Part shown: one piece after another, positions 48,711 to 60,853 of the stretch
Layout of the letters: every line of letters starts with the position of its first letter
How positions within the stretch are numbered: position 1 is the first letter of the stretch
Assembly (NCBI GenBank): GCA_963556305.1
Contig: OY745768.1
Location: 1,054,001 to 1,118,000, forward strand
Direction: 5' to 3'
Source: Platismatia glauca
Lineage: Eukaryota; Ascomycota; Lecanoromycetes; Lecanorales; Parmeliaceae
Length of the DNA: 64,000 nt
The notes under the pieces: model-generated
Seen by the model: the letters and a program-made list of their open reading frames with translations, nothing else
The model's database searches: none
Told to the model about the DNA's origin: nothing
Program-made: the position numbers and the translations under genes

Positions 48711-49903
48711 ATGTCATTCTCTTCGTTGGTGTCAGACCTGGCATTTCGAGACAACACCCCGAACGACCAAGCATCTCGCGCTTCGAGACCTTCTGCAAGG
48801 TCTACAACAGGCTCATACGCCAGATCGTACGCAAGCACAGCGGCGACAAGCGTCAGCATATCAGGCGATATTTCGAGCCAGCTTCATGGCGGCTACAGCC
48901 ATCCTCTCACACGATCGTGGCAAGCAGAGAGGCAATTGACAAAGGTAGTCATCCCTCTAGCCTTCTACCCCTTACACAATGCTGACATACATAGTCTATG
49001 CTTATCTACCCTCTCTTCATATCCGATCAAGCCGAGGAAGAGACTCTCATTCCCTCACTCCCCAACCAACATCGCCGCGGCATCAACAAACTCATCCCAC
49101 ACCTCGAACCTCTCGTCCGGAAAGGCCTCCGCTCCGTAATCCTTTTCGGCGTCCCAATAGCGCCCAACGTCAAAGATGCCCTCGGCACCGCAGCAGATGA
49201 TCCCCAAGGCCCAGTCATTCAATCCATCCGTCTCCTCCGCGCTCGCTTTCCCTCTCTCTTCATCGTCGCCGACGTCTGCCTTTGCGAGTACACCTCCCAC
49301 GGCCACTGCGGTATCTTACGCGACGACGGTAGTCTAAACAACAGCCTCTCCGTCGACCGCATAAGCGATGTAGCCATGGCATACGCAGAAGCGGGCGCCC
49401 ATTGCGTGGCACCATCAGACATGAACGACGGCCGTATCCGGGCTATAAAGCTCAAGCTCATCGAAGCTGGCATAGCGCACAAGGTGGTCCTCATGTCCTA
49501 CTCCGCCAAGTTCTCCGGCTGTCTTTACGGTCCTTTCCGTGACGCGGCCGGTTCCTGCCCCTCTTTCGGCGACCGCAAATGCTATCAGTTGCCGCCAGGC
49601 GGTCGGGGTCTGGCTCGGCGGGCTATACATCGCGATATCCAAGAAGGCGCTGATATCATCATGGTGAAGCCTGCGAGCTCGTATCTCGACATCATCAGCG
49701 ACGCAAAGGAAATAGGAAAGGATATGCCAGTCGCGGCGTATCAGGTGAGTGGGGAGTTTGCTATGATTCATGCAGCGGCGGCCGCAGGGGTGTTTGATAT
49801 CAAGACAATGGCATTCGAAAGTACAGAGGGCATTTTGAGGGCAGGGGCAACCATCGTGGTGTCTTATTTTACGCCGCAATTCTTGGATTGGCTGTCTAAT
49901 TGA
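48711..49903 (+). CDS. hemB: Delta-aminolevulinic acid dehydratase (porphobilinogen synthase)
   Basis: Exons 48711-48944 and 48995-49903 (50-nt intron, GCTGAC branch) encode 380 residues. The enzyme condenses two 5-aminolevulinate molecules to porphobilinogen, the second step of heme synthesis. The zinc site DVCLCEYTSHGHCG (Cys 173, 175, 183) marks the zinc-dependent eukaryotic type. The active-site lysines are in MSYSAKFSG (about Lys250) and IMVKPASS (Schiff-base lysine, about Lys303). FGDRKCYQLPPGGRG and the C-terminal YFTPQFLDWL are also typical. The first exon adds a Ser/Thr-rich leader before HGGYSHPLTRSWQAERQLTK. The enzyme is expected in the cytosol as an octamer. No key residue appears missing. 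Confidence 0.96.
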
Positions 49904-51552
49904 ACGATTCATCAAAGGAGGAGTCTCAGGGTGATTTCACAAAAGCTAAGTGTTGGTCCACACGCCAGGCTTTCGGGCTTTAGAGGGTCTTGTACTGTAT
50001 GTGCCTATCGAATAGAGCATGCAGCAATAGTCATTGCTATTTCAGTAGCTCAGATGTGTTGATACATGTGCTAGTTGCTGATTTCGCCTGACGAGCTTGG
50101 CAAAAATGCCGTCCAAATCCAGTATCCTAGGTCCGCGATCTGACCGAACATGAAGACGTCGCCTGCCCATCAAGGACCAAGATGATCGTCTCTCAAATGC
50201 TCTGTACATGAGCCAGCAACTCCCTTCTGTATCCTGCAGGATCCTTGGAAGGTATTTTGCGTAAATGCGTACGGCTACTGTATCCGTACGAAGAAGCATA
50301 GGCTTCTCACAAAGCCCGGCAAGTCGGAGAGCGACTCCTAATGATTATGACTGTGCTACAGTTCTAGACCACGACGGTTGGTTTCGTGCAATGAAGAAGC
50401 TAACCTTAGTCCTGAGCAAGTCCAAGGAACTAGAAGTGACCGTGAACCTCAGGAACTTCAAGCTCCCGGCGGTCGTTTACTTCTCCCATCAGGATAATGA
50501 TGGATATCTCAAGGCTGTTCGACAAAGGGAGCTTCGACAAGGCCACTGCCATGTCCACAGCAGATTTAGGATATTCCGAGAGCGTGTCAGGGTCTTCCTC
50601 GGCGATCTTAGCACATCTTTGTGGAAGGAATGAGGACATGGCAACAAGGAGTCTGCAGAGCGGAGAATTCTTTGTCGTATGATTATAGGCATGAGGGAAG
50701 TGTGCCCTTTATTTCCCAAGAACCAGAGTGTCAAGCAATCAATGGCCTCGTCCCGAAGCTCAGGCATGTCGTATTCATCGCCGAAGATGAAGACATCGAC
50801 AAGCTGGTAACTTGTGCGGTCGATGCCTTTTCCGTTGATAGATTGTATGGTTTCATTGGCATAGAGCGAACTTAGTAACCTGAAGTGCCCTGATGAGGTT
50901 TGGATTCATGGCTGCTAAATACTTGAAGACGCTCTGTAAGTTTCTGGTTTCTTTTGCAACCATGTGGTGCCCCTTACACTATTCAAGATCAGCACTTCAC
51001 CTTTCAGACTCATGGTCCGAATCCGAAGACAAGTGAAGTTTGCAGAAGGAGAAAACAAGAAGCAGCGCAACACCATTGAACCAGCGCCATTAGGAATTAG
51101 GAATCGAACCTAATACGAACTAAGGTACTTTACCTTAAATAGGTACCTCTGACTACAGAAGGTAAGGTAAAGAGTGGTCATAGCATATCAAAACTAGCGC
51201 CTGTATGTAGCTTTAGCAACGTCAGGGTAGCCATAGTCGTAGTCATCTCTGAGGGCGCCTATCTAAGTCTCGAGATGTCCATGGACGCTGCACGAGGTCC
51301 ATCCTACTAAATAGACGTCAAAGTACTGTCGCTCAGGAATAATTATTCCAAGTCATCATGTTCTCAAATTGCAAATGTCAGGGTCGAAATATGGAGATCT
51401 TGAACGTCGGTTGTACACGTCATGCCATTGTTGACGTGACGTAGTTGCGATGAAGACAATTTTCTCCATTAAGGATTCTAGTTCACCATTTCATCCATAC
51501 TACAACAAACCAATTCCTCCAATAAGTTTTTACTAAGATCTCCTATATCAGT
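49904..51552. other. Intergenic stretch with possible decayed coding traces
   Basis: Overlapping frames on both strands at 50265-50880 look faintly protein-like (for example a minus frame with AEEDPDTLSEYPKSAVDMAV), but no gene model or domain could be built. A GGTA/TACC motif cluster lies at 51121-51172. Confidence 0.35.
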
Positions 51553-51575
51553 CTTCTTAGAAGAAGAAGAAAGAC

Positions 51576-51607
<32 letters not shown>

Positions 51608-51635
51608 AAAAGAAGAAGAGAAAGAGCGAGAAGAT
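51553..51635 (+). repeat. GAA/AAG-rich purine microsatellite in the 5' leader of the SDR gene
   Basis: An imperfect (GAA)n tract of about 80 bases ends 13 bases before ATG 51648. It is likely in the 5' untranslated region or core promoter of the short-chain dehydrogenase gene. Length polymorphism between strains would be expected. Confidence 0.85.
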
Positions 51636-51647
51636 TAACAAGTCAGC

Positions 51648-52691
51648 ATGGACGCAGTAAAGAACGCTGCGAAAGCGGCCACAGGCCAGGAATCCCAGTT
51701 CACTTCTGGTAAGACGTATGTCATTCATGGCCCTATGGTCTATGTTGACAGTCGCAACCAGGCCACCAAGTCCCCATCCAGAGCATGAGCCAGCCAGGCC
51801 AACAGACCGATATGAAAGGACCTGATCCCAGTAACAAGGAAATACCCACCGAGGATGGTGGCTACCAGACCTATCGCGCGGCCGGTAAGCTGAAGGGCAA
51901 GAAAGCCATCATTACAGGCGGAGACTCAGGGATCGGACGTGCCATTGCTATCCTGTACGCCATGGAAGGTGCGGACAGCATAATCGCCTACCTACCCGAA
52001 GAACAAAAGGATGCCGAAGAGACCAAGGAGGCGGTCGTGAAGCACGGAGGGAAATGCTATCTGTTCCCCACAGACCTCACCAAGAAGGAAAACTGCGCGG
52101 AGCTCGTCCAGAAGGCCCTCTCGGAAATGGGCGCCATCAACATCCTCGTGAACAATGCCGCATATCAGAACATGGTCGCCACGATCAGCGACCTCTCAGA
52201 GCAAGTCCCTCCCTCCCATCCTCCACGCACCGGCATCCGCGCTGACACGGACCCACAGGGAGCAATGGCTCAAGACCTTCGACACGAACATCCACCCCTT
52301 CTTCTACCTCTCCAAATACGCCCTCGAGCACATGAAGAGCGGCGACACAGTCTGCAACTGCGCCTCGGTCAACGCCTACATCGGCCGCCCCGACCTGCTC
52401 GACTACACCTCCAGCAAAGGCGCCATCGTGGCCTTCACCCGCGGGCTGCACAACCAGCAGATCGCCCACGGCATCCGCGTCAACGCCGTCTGCCCCGGCC
52501 CCGTCTGGACCCCGCTGATCCCGGCGACGATGACGAAAGAGGCGCAGGATCAGCTCAGCGCGACGCCCATGGGCCGTCCGGCGCAGCCGTCGGAGATTGC
52601 CACTTGCTTCGTGTTCTTGGCGAGTCAGGACAGCAGTATGATTTCTGGGCAGTGCTTGCATCCCAACGGCGGTGTCGTGGTCAACGGCTAG
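51648..52691 (+). CDS. Short-chain dehydrogenase/reductase, YhdF/Gsp39-like
   Basis: Exons 51648-51708, 51762-52200 and 52259-52691 give 310 residues. An N-terminal extension with PGQQTDMKGPDP leads to the Rossmann motif TGGDSGIGRA (starting about 72), then NNAA, and the catalytic set Ser203, Tyr216 and Lys220 in YTSSK. The C-terminus PNGGVVVNG is typical of the bacterial stress-protein-39/YhdF-type SDR group, which has the same PG-x-M-P leader. Substrate is unknown; NAD(P)-dependent alcohol, sugar or aldehyde oxidation is likely. The second intron begins GC, not GT (GCAAGT...CACAG), and its removal restores the expected LSEEQW. The GAA tract precedes the start. Nothing is supported in 52692-53357. 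Confidence 0.9.
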
Positions 52692-53357
52692 GCGATCTGT
52701 GGCTGGAGATGGAAAGCAGAGCAGCGTTGTAAAGCGTGTTTCATGAGCGATACTGGTAGACATGGTGCATATAAAACCTTGTTGAAACCGACCTTCAAAT
52801 CGTCTCCCGTGCTACTGATCCTATTAGACTTTCCATCCTTCGACGGCATTCACATACGTTTGCATGGCTACAGCATTACATCTGTCTCTAGGCGGTCCGG
52901 TTCAACTCCTGACGGTAGCAGGTCCTAATGAAAGCATGGACTACAACAAGAGCTATTTACATTTCCGTCTCTTGAAGCCACACACGAAAATAGCTGAAAC
53001 AACATGCTGTGCCGGCACCGACGCCTTGCTTGACGCAGGCAATGCCTGTCTGGTATAAAGGTCTGAAGCACACTTTCAACAAAAAGCCCACACCCTGCGC
53101 CTCGCGCCAGAGGATGCGCCAATACAGGAATCGCGCGAGCGATTTTTGGTATCCCCGAAACCGGAAGAGAGGGAAAGCGAGCCTTGGATCCGAGCTTCGA
53201 AAATAAAAGAACATAAGCTTGTCAATGGTTTGCTGTCCGTCGGGATTCTTGGATGCTTTTCCGTGCTGTAGAAATTTCATGATGCTGGAGGCGAGCCTTC
53301 CACAAGATAATGCAATGGAAACTTGAGGTACCACAGTATATTCTGCCAGGTCAAGAT

Positions 53358-55865
53358 TCACTGGCCGTCAGCGTTGCCGTCGTAAATGCCTCGGCTCACT
53401 TTGGCAGGGTTGCCTGCTACTACTGTGAATCTTGGGACATCCTGCCTCTGTGTCAGTCTCTAACGGTCTGTACTGTATCGGTACCACTGTAGGGTCTTTC
53501 TTACCTGATGTAGCAAACTTCCGGCGCCAACGGTGCTGCTCTTGCCAACCCTCACACCAGCCAGGATGGTCACGTTGCTTCCAATCCAGCAATCCTCCTC
53601 AATCACAATGTTTCTGCCCAAGGCCGCCCCATTGCTCCCGTTGCGCCTCCTCGGATCAATGGGATATGTAGCACACACAAGTTTCACATTAGGACTAAAG
53701 ATGCATCTCGCCCCAATGGTGACTGAGCAAGTATCAGAGATGCGGCAATCAGCACCAATAAGCACGTCGTCGCCCACGGTGATATTGTAACCGTAGTCGC
53801 AGTTGAAAGGCGCTTCAACTACAACTCGTTCACCCACGCTACCGAAGGGCAGTTCCATCTGCGCAGGCGGGACTTCGCCGTTGGGACCAGGTGGCTCTGG
53901 CGTTGGGCGCAGACCGATAATTTGACGGAAAAGGCGGCAGCGTTCTTCGGGGCTAGCACCGTGGGATGGATTGGTAGCGTTATTGAAACGCCAGATGGCG
54001 GCGATGCAGCGCTCGCGGTCCTCGGTGAGGGCAGGAGTCAACGGTAAGTAGTACAACCCCTTCAGCATCTTCTCTCGCTCGGTATATTGCTCGTTGCGAC
54101 GCGATGGAGATGGACGTATAGCGGCTGAATGTGTTGAGGCTGCTTGGGCAATGGCTTGCACGTTGTTCTGGTTTGGTGGAGTATTATTGTGATTTGGTGG
54201 ATGTGGTGCTTGAGAGTACTGCGACGCAGAGGAGTTGGTCCGATGGACAGAAGCTGGCGGATGCATTGAACTCTGCTCTTGGGCATCAGGCATCTCGTAT
54301 ACGGAACCACGGTGGCCGTTCTGATCATACTTGGACATGGATGGAGGATGGCTCGGGTATGGTCGTGGTGCTTTGGCCCATGCAGACTTCTGGGAGTCCG
54401 GAGGACTTTGTCTCCCATAGACTTGGTCACGATCGTTGTCAACATCGATCGGCTTGACTCGATCCCCATCGTATCTCTGCATATGTTGAGGCGGCGGGCC
54501 TGGGTACTCCGGGCTAGTCTCCTGGTAGCGAGGGGCAGGTGGGTATGGAGTACGAGACGGAGTACCCTGGGGTGGGTAGCCGTTCTTTGATTGAAGAGGG
54601 ATGGGTTGCTTCGTGTTGGCTGGTTTCTGCCATGTGTTTCGCATCGTGTATCCTTCGCATGCAAATCCCCCTCGCAGGCAGTTGTTGCCTATTCAGTCTA
54701 TCAACAACCAAATCGCAATGTGAGAGGTTATTCGAGGATTGGGCTTACATTCAGGATGTTGTTCATCACACTTCTTCTTTCTCCGTCTGCAGGTCATGCA
54801 TCCCGTTTTTGTACGATTGCTGAAGACTCTCTTTCTTCGCTTGCGATCCAGATCTGCAGAACTACGATTTGCACCGTAATCGCCGTACTGTCCATGTTCA
54901 TCGTCGTCCTCTGGAGTCCCATAAGTATCACGAGGAGGCATTGAGTCGTAGCTTCGATTGTGTTGTCGCAGGGAATCAGCCATCTGTTGGTCTGAATAGT
55001 ATGGTCTCGGTTGACCTGGAGTAATAGAAGGGTCAACGGGATGTTCGTAGTCATTCCTCACATGTTGGTGTCGATCTGGTCGCGGGTAGATATCAGGAGG
55101 GCTTTCTCGCATCTGCGGTGGCCCATGGTACGCATCGGGAGGGGGCGGCGGATACGTTTCCGGGGGTGGAGGATACGTTTGGCGGGGGCTGTAGGCTGGG
55201 CGCTCCCTTGGAGGGCCGTTGTCCGTACTATGCATGCGCTGATTGCCGGGACTGGGAGGAGGACCGTGCATAGGGTACACGGACTGGTGATCGTACTCAG
55301 GACGACGTTGGAGCTCTCCGTCAAAGGATCGCTTTCGCTTTTGCACCTGGGGACTCATGATCCCATTAGGTTGCTGATTACTCGGGGTTCTGGAGTGATT
55401 TGGGTACTGCCCTCGTGGCTCGTTGGAGGTATCAGGCCGTTGTGAAGCCGTTGAGGGTGGGCGGTCCAACGGGTGAGGATAAATTGGACCTGGTGTAGGG
55501 CCTTGAGAATGTGTGGGAGCTTGAGGATTTGTCGGAGCTTGAGGTTGAGGTGCAGCTGGGCCCGGCGCCGGCGATAGCCGACGCTCTTGTCGCACTGGCT
55601 CCACACCATTTGTCGCTCGATCTTGGCGGGGTTGAGTCGGAGACTGTGAAGCTTCATGCTGATTGTTTGGAAGAATCGAGCGGTGAGTGGTGACTTCAGG
55701 GGCCTCTTTCTGTGGTTCATGATCCGATTTGGGCTTTGCCGGAGGAGCCGGAGAGGTGCTTCCATTCACGGCAGTGAACGATGGTCTGGGTTCAGCCAAG
55801 TGATCATTCTCGTGAGACCCCAACCCCTCGCCAGCGCTGGCCTGGCTGGAAGTGACTGCTGCCAT
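53358..55865 (-). CDS. Zn2Cys6 DNA-binding domain fused to hexapeptide-repeat sugar O-acetyltransferase
   Basis: Exons 54749-55865, 53505-54688 and 53358-53441 (introns 60 and 63 nt) encode 794 residues. The first 340 residues are Pro/Gln/Ser-rich and disordered. A complete Gal4-type cluster follows: Cys 356, 359, 366, 373, 376, 383 (C-x2-C-x6-C-x6-C-x2-C-x6-C) preceded by basic RKRRKRVFSNRTKTG; an intron splits Cys373. After another disordered linker comes a maltose-acetyltransferase (Mac) segment from about 578 (EKMLKGLYYLPLTP) and left-handed beta-helix repeats with ITVGDDVLIGADCRI, IVIEEDCWIGSNVTILAGV and VGAGSLL. The last exon restores DVPRFTVVAGNPAKV. The first part implies DNA binding and the second acetyl-CoA-dependent O-acetylation; how they cooperate is unknown. 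I believe this architecture recurs in ascomycetes, but cannot check. Confidence 0.88.
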
Positions 55866-58254
55866 AATTCACCTCACACCCGCGAGTTTGTCGCTTACTG
55901 CGTGTGGTAGGCGCGAGGTTTCTTTATTCTAATCTGCCAGCGCGGTGAGCAAAGATTGCGCCTTTAAAAAGTGAATGATCTACAAAGAACAAGGCAGATT
56001 GAAACACCTACTTCCAGTACGCCTTTGTTCAAGGTGTTTGCAGGCGGGGTGCGCGCGCTTGATCATGCGTCTACTGAAGACCACGTTGATGTGAGTCGAG
56101 GGCATCAACCCACCAAACTCGAGAGACGAGTTGGACCGCGAGTCTGGGTATATGAAAAGCCGTCACCAAGGTGCGATCGTGTTCAAGAGAAAATGTAAAA
56201 GAGAAGGGAGGAGGGCTAGGAAGACTGATCCGCCCTCGGTGCGCTAATGAGCCTGGCGTGAATTGTCGCGCGGTGCTTAGTTCCTACCAAATTGGAAATC
56301 GCACGCTTTTTTCCTCATTTCTTTTCGAACACAGCTGTGCGTCTTCACCAAGCTCAGTGTAATAGCGAGGCAAAGAGACCCAGCAGCGTGGTTCAGTAGG
56401 ATTACAGCCCTGGAGATGGTGTGGACGCAGAGCTGGAGGGCGGCTGTGCTTTAACGCAGTGAGCGATTGTGGAGCGGGGGAATTACTAGTTCGATTGCTA
56501 GGGGGCATGCCGATCGAGGTGCTGATTGGGTTTCAAACTGGGAGCTGCAGGCTAAAATAAGAAGAGACACACCACCCGCTCCTGATTGGATTCACCGATG
56601 CAGCTCCCACCACCCCCTTCGATGCTCTCACCGGCGCTTACACCTCTTCAGTAGGATTCTATGCAGACAAGCTGGCCAAGGTGGTCACGCTACTCAATAA
56701 ATAATATTAGCGTGGCCATTTATGCAGGCAGCAGGAGTCAGCTCGGCGGCAACATGGCCAGCAGCCCCCAGTTGCTTTGACCACTCGGCACGGGCTGAAA
56801 AAATTAGCGCTTCCTGAAGCTCGTAAAGCTAAAATTGACGAGGATCTGACGACGCGATTACATTGGTCACATCGAAGCCGCTGGGGCAACCCGTGCATTC
56901 TCTTCGATCGACAACAAAGGACACACACCATCGTCTTGCGACACGACGGCAACCGAGAGCTTGACTGGCCAAGTGCGTCCTGGCTCATACCGACGTTCCA
57001 TAGACTGGTTTTGATGCGCTGAGACCCAATCAGGCTCGACGAGGTGTTGGATCGAGTCTCACCATCGTCTGCGTCCAAATTGGTGGACGTCGGCGGGAGC
57101 CATGGCACAGTCGTCACTCTTAAATCTCACACCGATCCAGCTAACTACGCCACCATGCAAAACGAAGCACATTTGAGACTTGAGGCTACAGTATGAGACA
57201 GCCCCGCAATCTCAAGGTCGCGCGTGTTTGCCGTGTTTGCCTCGGTCACCTACAAACCTCGCTTACGAACAGGCCGGCTCTAAATGAAGAGTCGCCCATT
57301 CCCAACCAAGTCGCTGCTAGCGACAGAGACAACAAATCAACGATAGTGTGTGACGGGTTCGGCGTAATTAATGACGGCTTTGCCAACCGTCAGCGATGAT
57401 GATAGGACGGGACCAGCGGACCAGATGAGGAGAAGTCTGCTCCCCGGACTACGACCAATCAAGATTCCGCGATCGATTCGTCCCCTCGGGAGTACCAGGT
57501 TGTAATTTCTGCAGAGGAGGAGAAGCCCAATTATCGCAAGCATGAAACCGGACGTGCATCTAGCCCCTTGTTGCTGTCATCATGCAGAAATCATGCCAAC
57601 CACTTCATACAGGAGCGGCGCTTGCCATTTACCGCCTAACTTAAACTTTAAAAGATCACTTGGCCCGCTAAGGAGGTTGAGCCCATGGCGGCGCCTCTAA
57701 GCGCTCTTTGCAACACCTTCAACCTTCGTCGACGTCTCTCGATCGTAAAGTAAGTAGTTCCAGCGTCGCGTCTGAACGTCATACACAGACCGTAAGCGAT
57801 GACGGAATATGAAACGCGAGATGACGATACCTTGAACCGCGCGTGATGTGAGAAGCGTCAAGGCTGTTCGAGGACTCGATGGATTGTATCCTGGTATTTG
57901 GATTTGCTGCAACAATATTTGCAGAATCTTTCAATGGCGACTACAGAAATACGCAGTCTGCTTTCCGCTGCATCATACCCTAGCACTTTGCGACAACACC
58001 GTAACATAGATTCAGGGAAAACATGGTTAGCTATTGACGCTTTTGAGATGGATCAATATGGTTAAGGCTAACGATACCCATCCTTTGCACGATTCATTTC
58101 TCGGTGCTATGTCGAAAATCAATATCGGATTGCAGCAGCAGGCCTTTGTAGTCGAGGAAGCGTATGTTTGGCCTGCATACAATGCTGCAGATACAGCCTG
58201 GAGATGATTCCATCTATTGAGATAATAGGCAAACCCTGACAATCACGCCTCCAG
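55866..58254. other. Gene-poor stretch with a possible methyltransferase relic
   Basis: Apart from the short relic listed separately at 57023-57196, no frame here has a recognisable motif or workable splice pattern. The left end is the upstream region of the Zn2Cys6 fusion gene and the right end is the 3' side of the malonyl transacylase gene. Confidence 0.35.
57023..57196 (+). pseudogene. Possible O-methyltransferase fragment
   Basis: A 57-codon open segment contains KLVDVGGSHGTVV (VDVGGSHG at 57083-57106). This matches SAM-binding motif I of fungal secondary-metabolism O-methyltransferases. An upstream stretch in another frame (LPEARKAKIDEDLTTRLHWS, about 56808-56870) may be a second fragment. 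The rest of the domain is absent and the frames are broken, so this would be a relic; chance resemblance cannot be excluded. Confidence 0.25.
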
Positions 58255-59531
58255 TCAGTCAGTCTCATCCAGACCTCTCAAAAAAATATCGACCTCTTTC
58301 GGCTCCGTAATGCCCCAGACGCCCCCGCCTCTGATCGTGTCCTGCCCCCTCATGCCCACCTCCTTGCCCACTAGATTCCGCCCGACCTTCCCCGGTCCAA
58401 CGCCCACCCAACGTCTCACTCCTTCCTCTTGGTCGAGCCATCGTATGCTGTCCCACCAGCGAACAGTCTCGACGCATTGCCGTGACAGCAATTCCTTCAA
58501 CTGACCCACGCTACTAAAGGGCCTCGCGCTCACGTTGCTGACGCATGGGAACAAGGCTTGCTCAAACCCGATCTGCGTCTCCTCCAACATGTCCCGCATC
58601 ATTTTCGCCGCTGGTGCCATAATCTGAGAGTGAAAAGGCGAGTCGGTCGCGAGCCTGACAGCCCTGGGATCGTGGCCCCCGAATTGCCTCAAGTTCACCA
58701 AAAGCGCCTGGATCTTCTCGATGCTTCCACTTAACACGATTTGGTTTTTGCTGTTGATGTTCGCAATGACCACCTGTTCGATCGGCGGCGTGTGGCTCGC
58801 TGAGTCGGCCCTGCCGCCCTCACCAACCCCGTGGCCTAGAAAAGCGAGGGTCGCCTCGATGAGACTTGAAAGCCGATTGGGTTCGCATACCAGTGCGACC
58901 ATACCATACTCCCCGCCCTCGGAATTCGTAGCATCCTTACTGCATCTGGCCATAGTATCCGCCCTTCTGGTCACGATTCTTAAAGCATCCTCATACTTCA
59001 TATGCCGACTACTGACCAGCGCTGCAAACTCCCCAAGACTATGCCCCAAACATACATCCACTCTCTTCCCAGTATCGAACCCAAATTCTTGCTCGAGAAC
59101 TCTTAGTACCATTATTGAGACAGCCATGATGGCGGGTTGAGCGTTTGGGGTGGCCGTAAGGGTGGAATTGGGCCCTTCTGCGATGATTTTGGAGAGCGGC
59201 GTGGAGAGGATGTGGTCCATTTCTTCGAGAAACGGAATACATGTACGAGGGAAGGCGGAAATCCAGGGAGTGGCCATACCGATGCGCTGTACACCTTGAC
59301 CTGGGTACGGAACGGTCAATGGTAGGCTTTAATGGAAGGGTTGGGGGTGAAACCTGGGAAGAAGAGGGCAGTCTTCGGGCGAGATTTCGCCGCTGTTGAA
59401 TTCCATCTTGTGCGACTTGAAATGCTCAATGATGCTATTTCTTTGTGTGGAGTGCGAAAGGTATTGTGTAGGCATCGGGGATTACAGCAGCTCAGCCAAT
59501 CCAGGCCAAAAGTAAGGGTCAGCCGCTTCAT
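58255..59531 (-). CDS. mct1: Mitochondrial malonyl-CoA:ACP transacylase
   Basis: Exons 59354-59531 and 58255-59300 (53-nt intron) give 407 residues. The N-terminus (MKRLTLTFGLDWLSC..., then SISSRTRWNSTAA) looks like a mitochondrial targeting sequence. The catalytic domain starts with TALFFPGQGVQRIGM, where the splice restores the oxyanion GQG. It has the nucleophile motif GHSLGEFAA (Ser147) and the histidine motif DSPFHSQIM (His283). The enzyme loads malonyl groups onto mitochondrial acyl carrier protein for type II fatty acid synthesis, which supplies lipoic acid precursor. The start is the first in-frame ATG. The neighbouring gene encodes a complex I subunit, but they are not co-transcribed on any evidence I see. 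Confidence 0.93.
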
Positions 59532-59894
59532 CTCGTAGAAATGCTGCACCGAGCCGTAATGGCAAATATACTCCGTGTGGGGTAGTCACCATTGTAGTGT
59601 AGATGTCAAATTAATTCCATGTTCGGTTTTAAAGATGTGGTGGTGAAGGTGGGAGGAGACCCATGAGTCTTGGCGTCTACTCTACTGCCGATTCTTGAGC
59701 TTGACGGATGTGAGACTGCATGAGAAAAGCTTGCGAAGAGCTCCATCTGTGCTCCAATACCGTAACGCTTGGCATTTGCTTATACATATCGCTAAAATGC
59801 TAGATAACGCCAACTGAGTCCTCTATTTACGAATGCATCCTTGTAGAAGTTATACGGTCGAAAAAGAGGCTCCCAATCAACCAGCTCATACCAT

Positions 59895-60853
59895 TCACTT
59901 CCGATACCACATGCGAGTAATCCCTGATGAAACGCATGAATCAGCATTGACTATTTAAAACACGGTGTTTCGAGCCTTGAAGATGTATCCTAGGAAAGCA
60001 ATGCTCATATGACGTGTCTCAAGGCTCAGAATGTGAGATGAAGAGAATCCATGAAGCCGAAAGTACTTACGTGTATGTCTCATCTTCTTCTGTAATTGGA
60101 AGATGCCGTACATCAATGCTTCGCTTGTAGGCGGGCACCCAGGGACGTAAATATCCACGGGCACAATTCGGTCACATCCTCTTGTAACACTGTAGCTGTA
60201 GTGGTAATAGCCCCCTCCATTCGCGCAAGAGCCCATGCTAATCACCCATCTCGGATCCGGCATCTGATCATATACTTGACGTAAGGCAGGAGCCATCTTG
60301 TTGGTGAGGGTGCCAGCAACAATCATAACATCTGATTGCCGGGGCGAGGCACGGAAAATTATACCCAGGCGATCTTGGTCGTAACGTGGTGTCGAAAGAT
60401 GCATCATCTCTATTGCGCAGCAAGCAAGGCCAAATGTCATAGGCCACAGGGAGCCCTGACGGGCCCAATTGGCAATTTGATCCATGGTCGTCCTAGCAAA
60501 GCGAAACCGTTAGCCCTGCCTTCGAGTTTGACACAAACCTGGATGATTGAGATATACAAGGCGTATTGCATGGCCCCCTCTTTCTTTTCTTGACTCGGTA
60601 AAGGAACTTCTCTTCGGGGCTTGCCAGTAACGCTAAGCGGCGGACCTTGTGCATCGCGTGATGGTGTGACCTCTGTAGTAGCAGACTTTGATGCCGTTGA
60701 CGAAATTAACGCTGCTGGACCTGCTCGGAGAGGAAGGAGAGCATATGCTGGTTTGGCTGTCATGAAGCATGGGTCAGTTGCAGGTGGCGATTGTGATGGC
60801 TCGAGCATACCTCGCAGAGCCATAGAGGCTGCCATTCTCGTACTAGAAAGCAT
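59895..60853 (-). CDS. NDUFS7: Complex I 20-kDa Fe-S subunit (NDUFS7/PSST, NuoB family)
   Basis: Exons 60558-60853, 60071-60492 and 59895-59923 (introns 65 and 147 nt) give 248 residues. The long N-terminal region is a mitochondrial presequence. The core starts at MQYALTTMDQIANWARQGSL. The four ligands of iron-sulfur cluster N2 are Cys123-Cys124 (LACCAIEMM), Cys188 (MGSCANGGG) and Cys218 (PGCPPTSEAL). The final 29-nt exon restores the C-terminus RITRMWYRK; reading through the donor instead gives unrelated residues, which is why I chose the far acceptor at 59924. The subunit passes electrons from the peripheral arm to ubiquinone in the mitochondrial inner membrane. All ligands are present. Confidence 0.95.

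Noticed and set aside
51095..51120. Minus-strand GGTTCGATTCC inside a 5-bp stem, resembling a tRNA T-arm and B box
   Set aside because: No matching acceptor stem, anticodon arm or A box at the right distance; the words come from a local AATTAGGAATTAGG repeat.
52885..52925. GGTTCAACTCC, resembling a tRNA B box
   Set aside because: Surrounding bases do not form the T stem and no A box precedes it.
59955..59990. Nearer acceptor for the last NDUFS7 intron, giving the ending RYIFKARNTVF
   Set aside because: The farther acceptor at 59924 restores the family ending RITRMWYRK.
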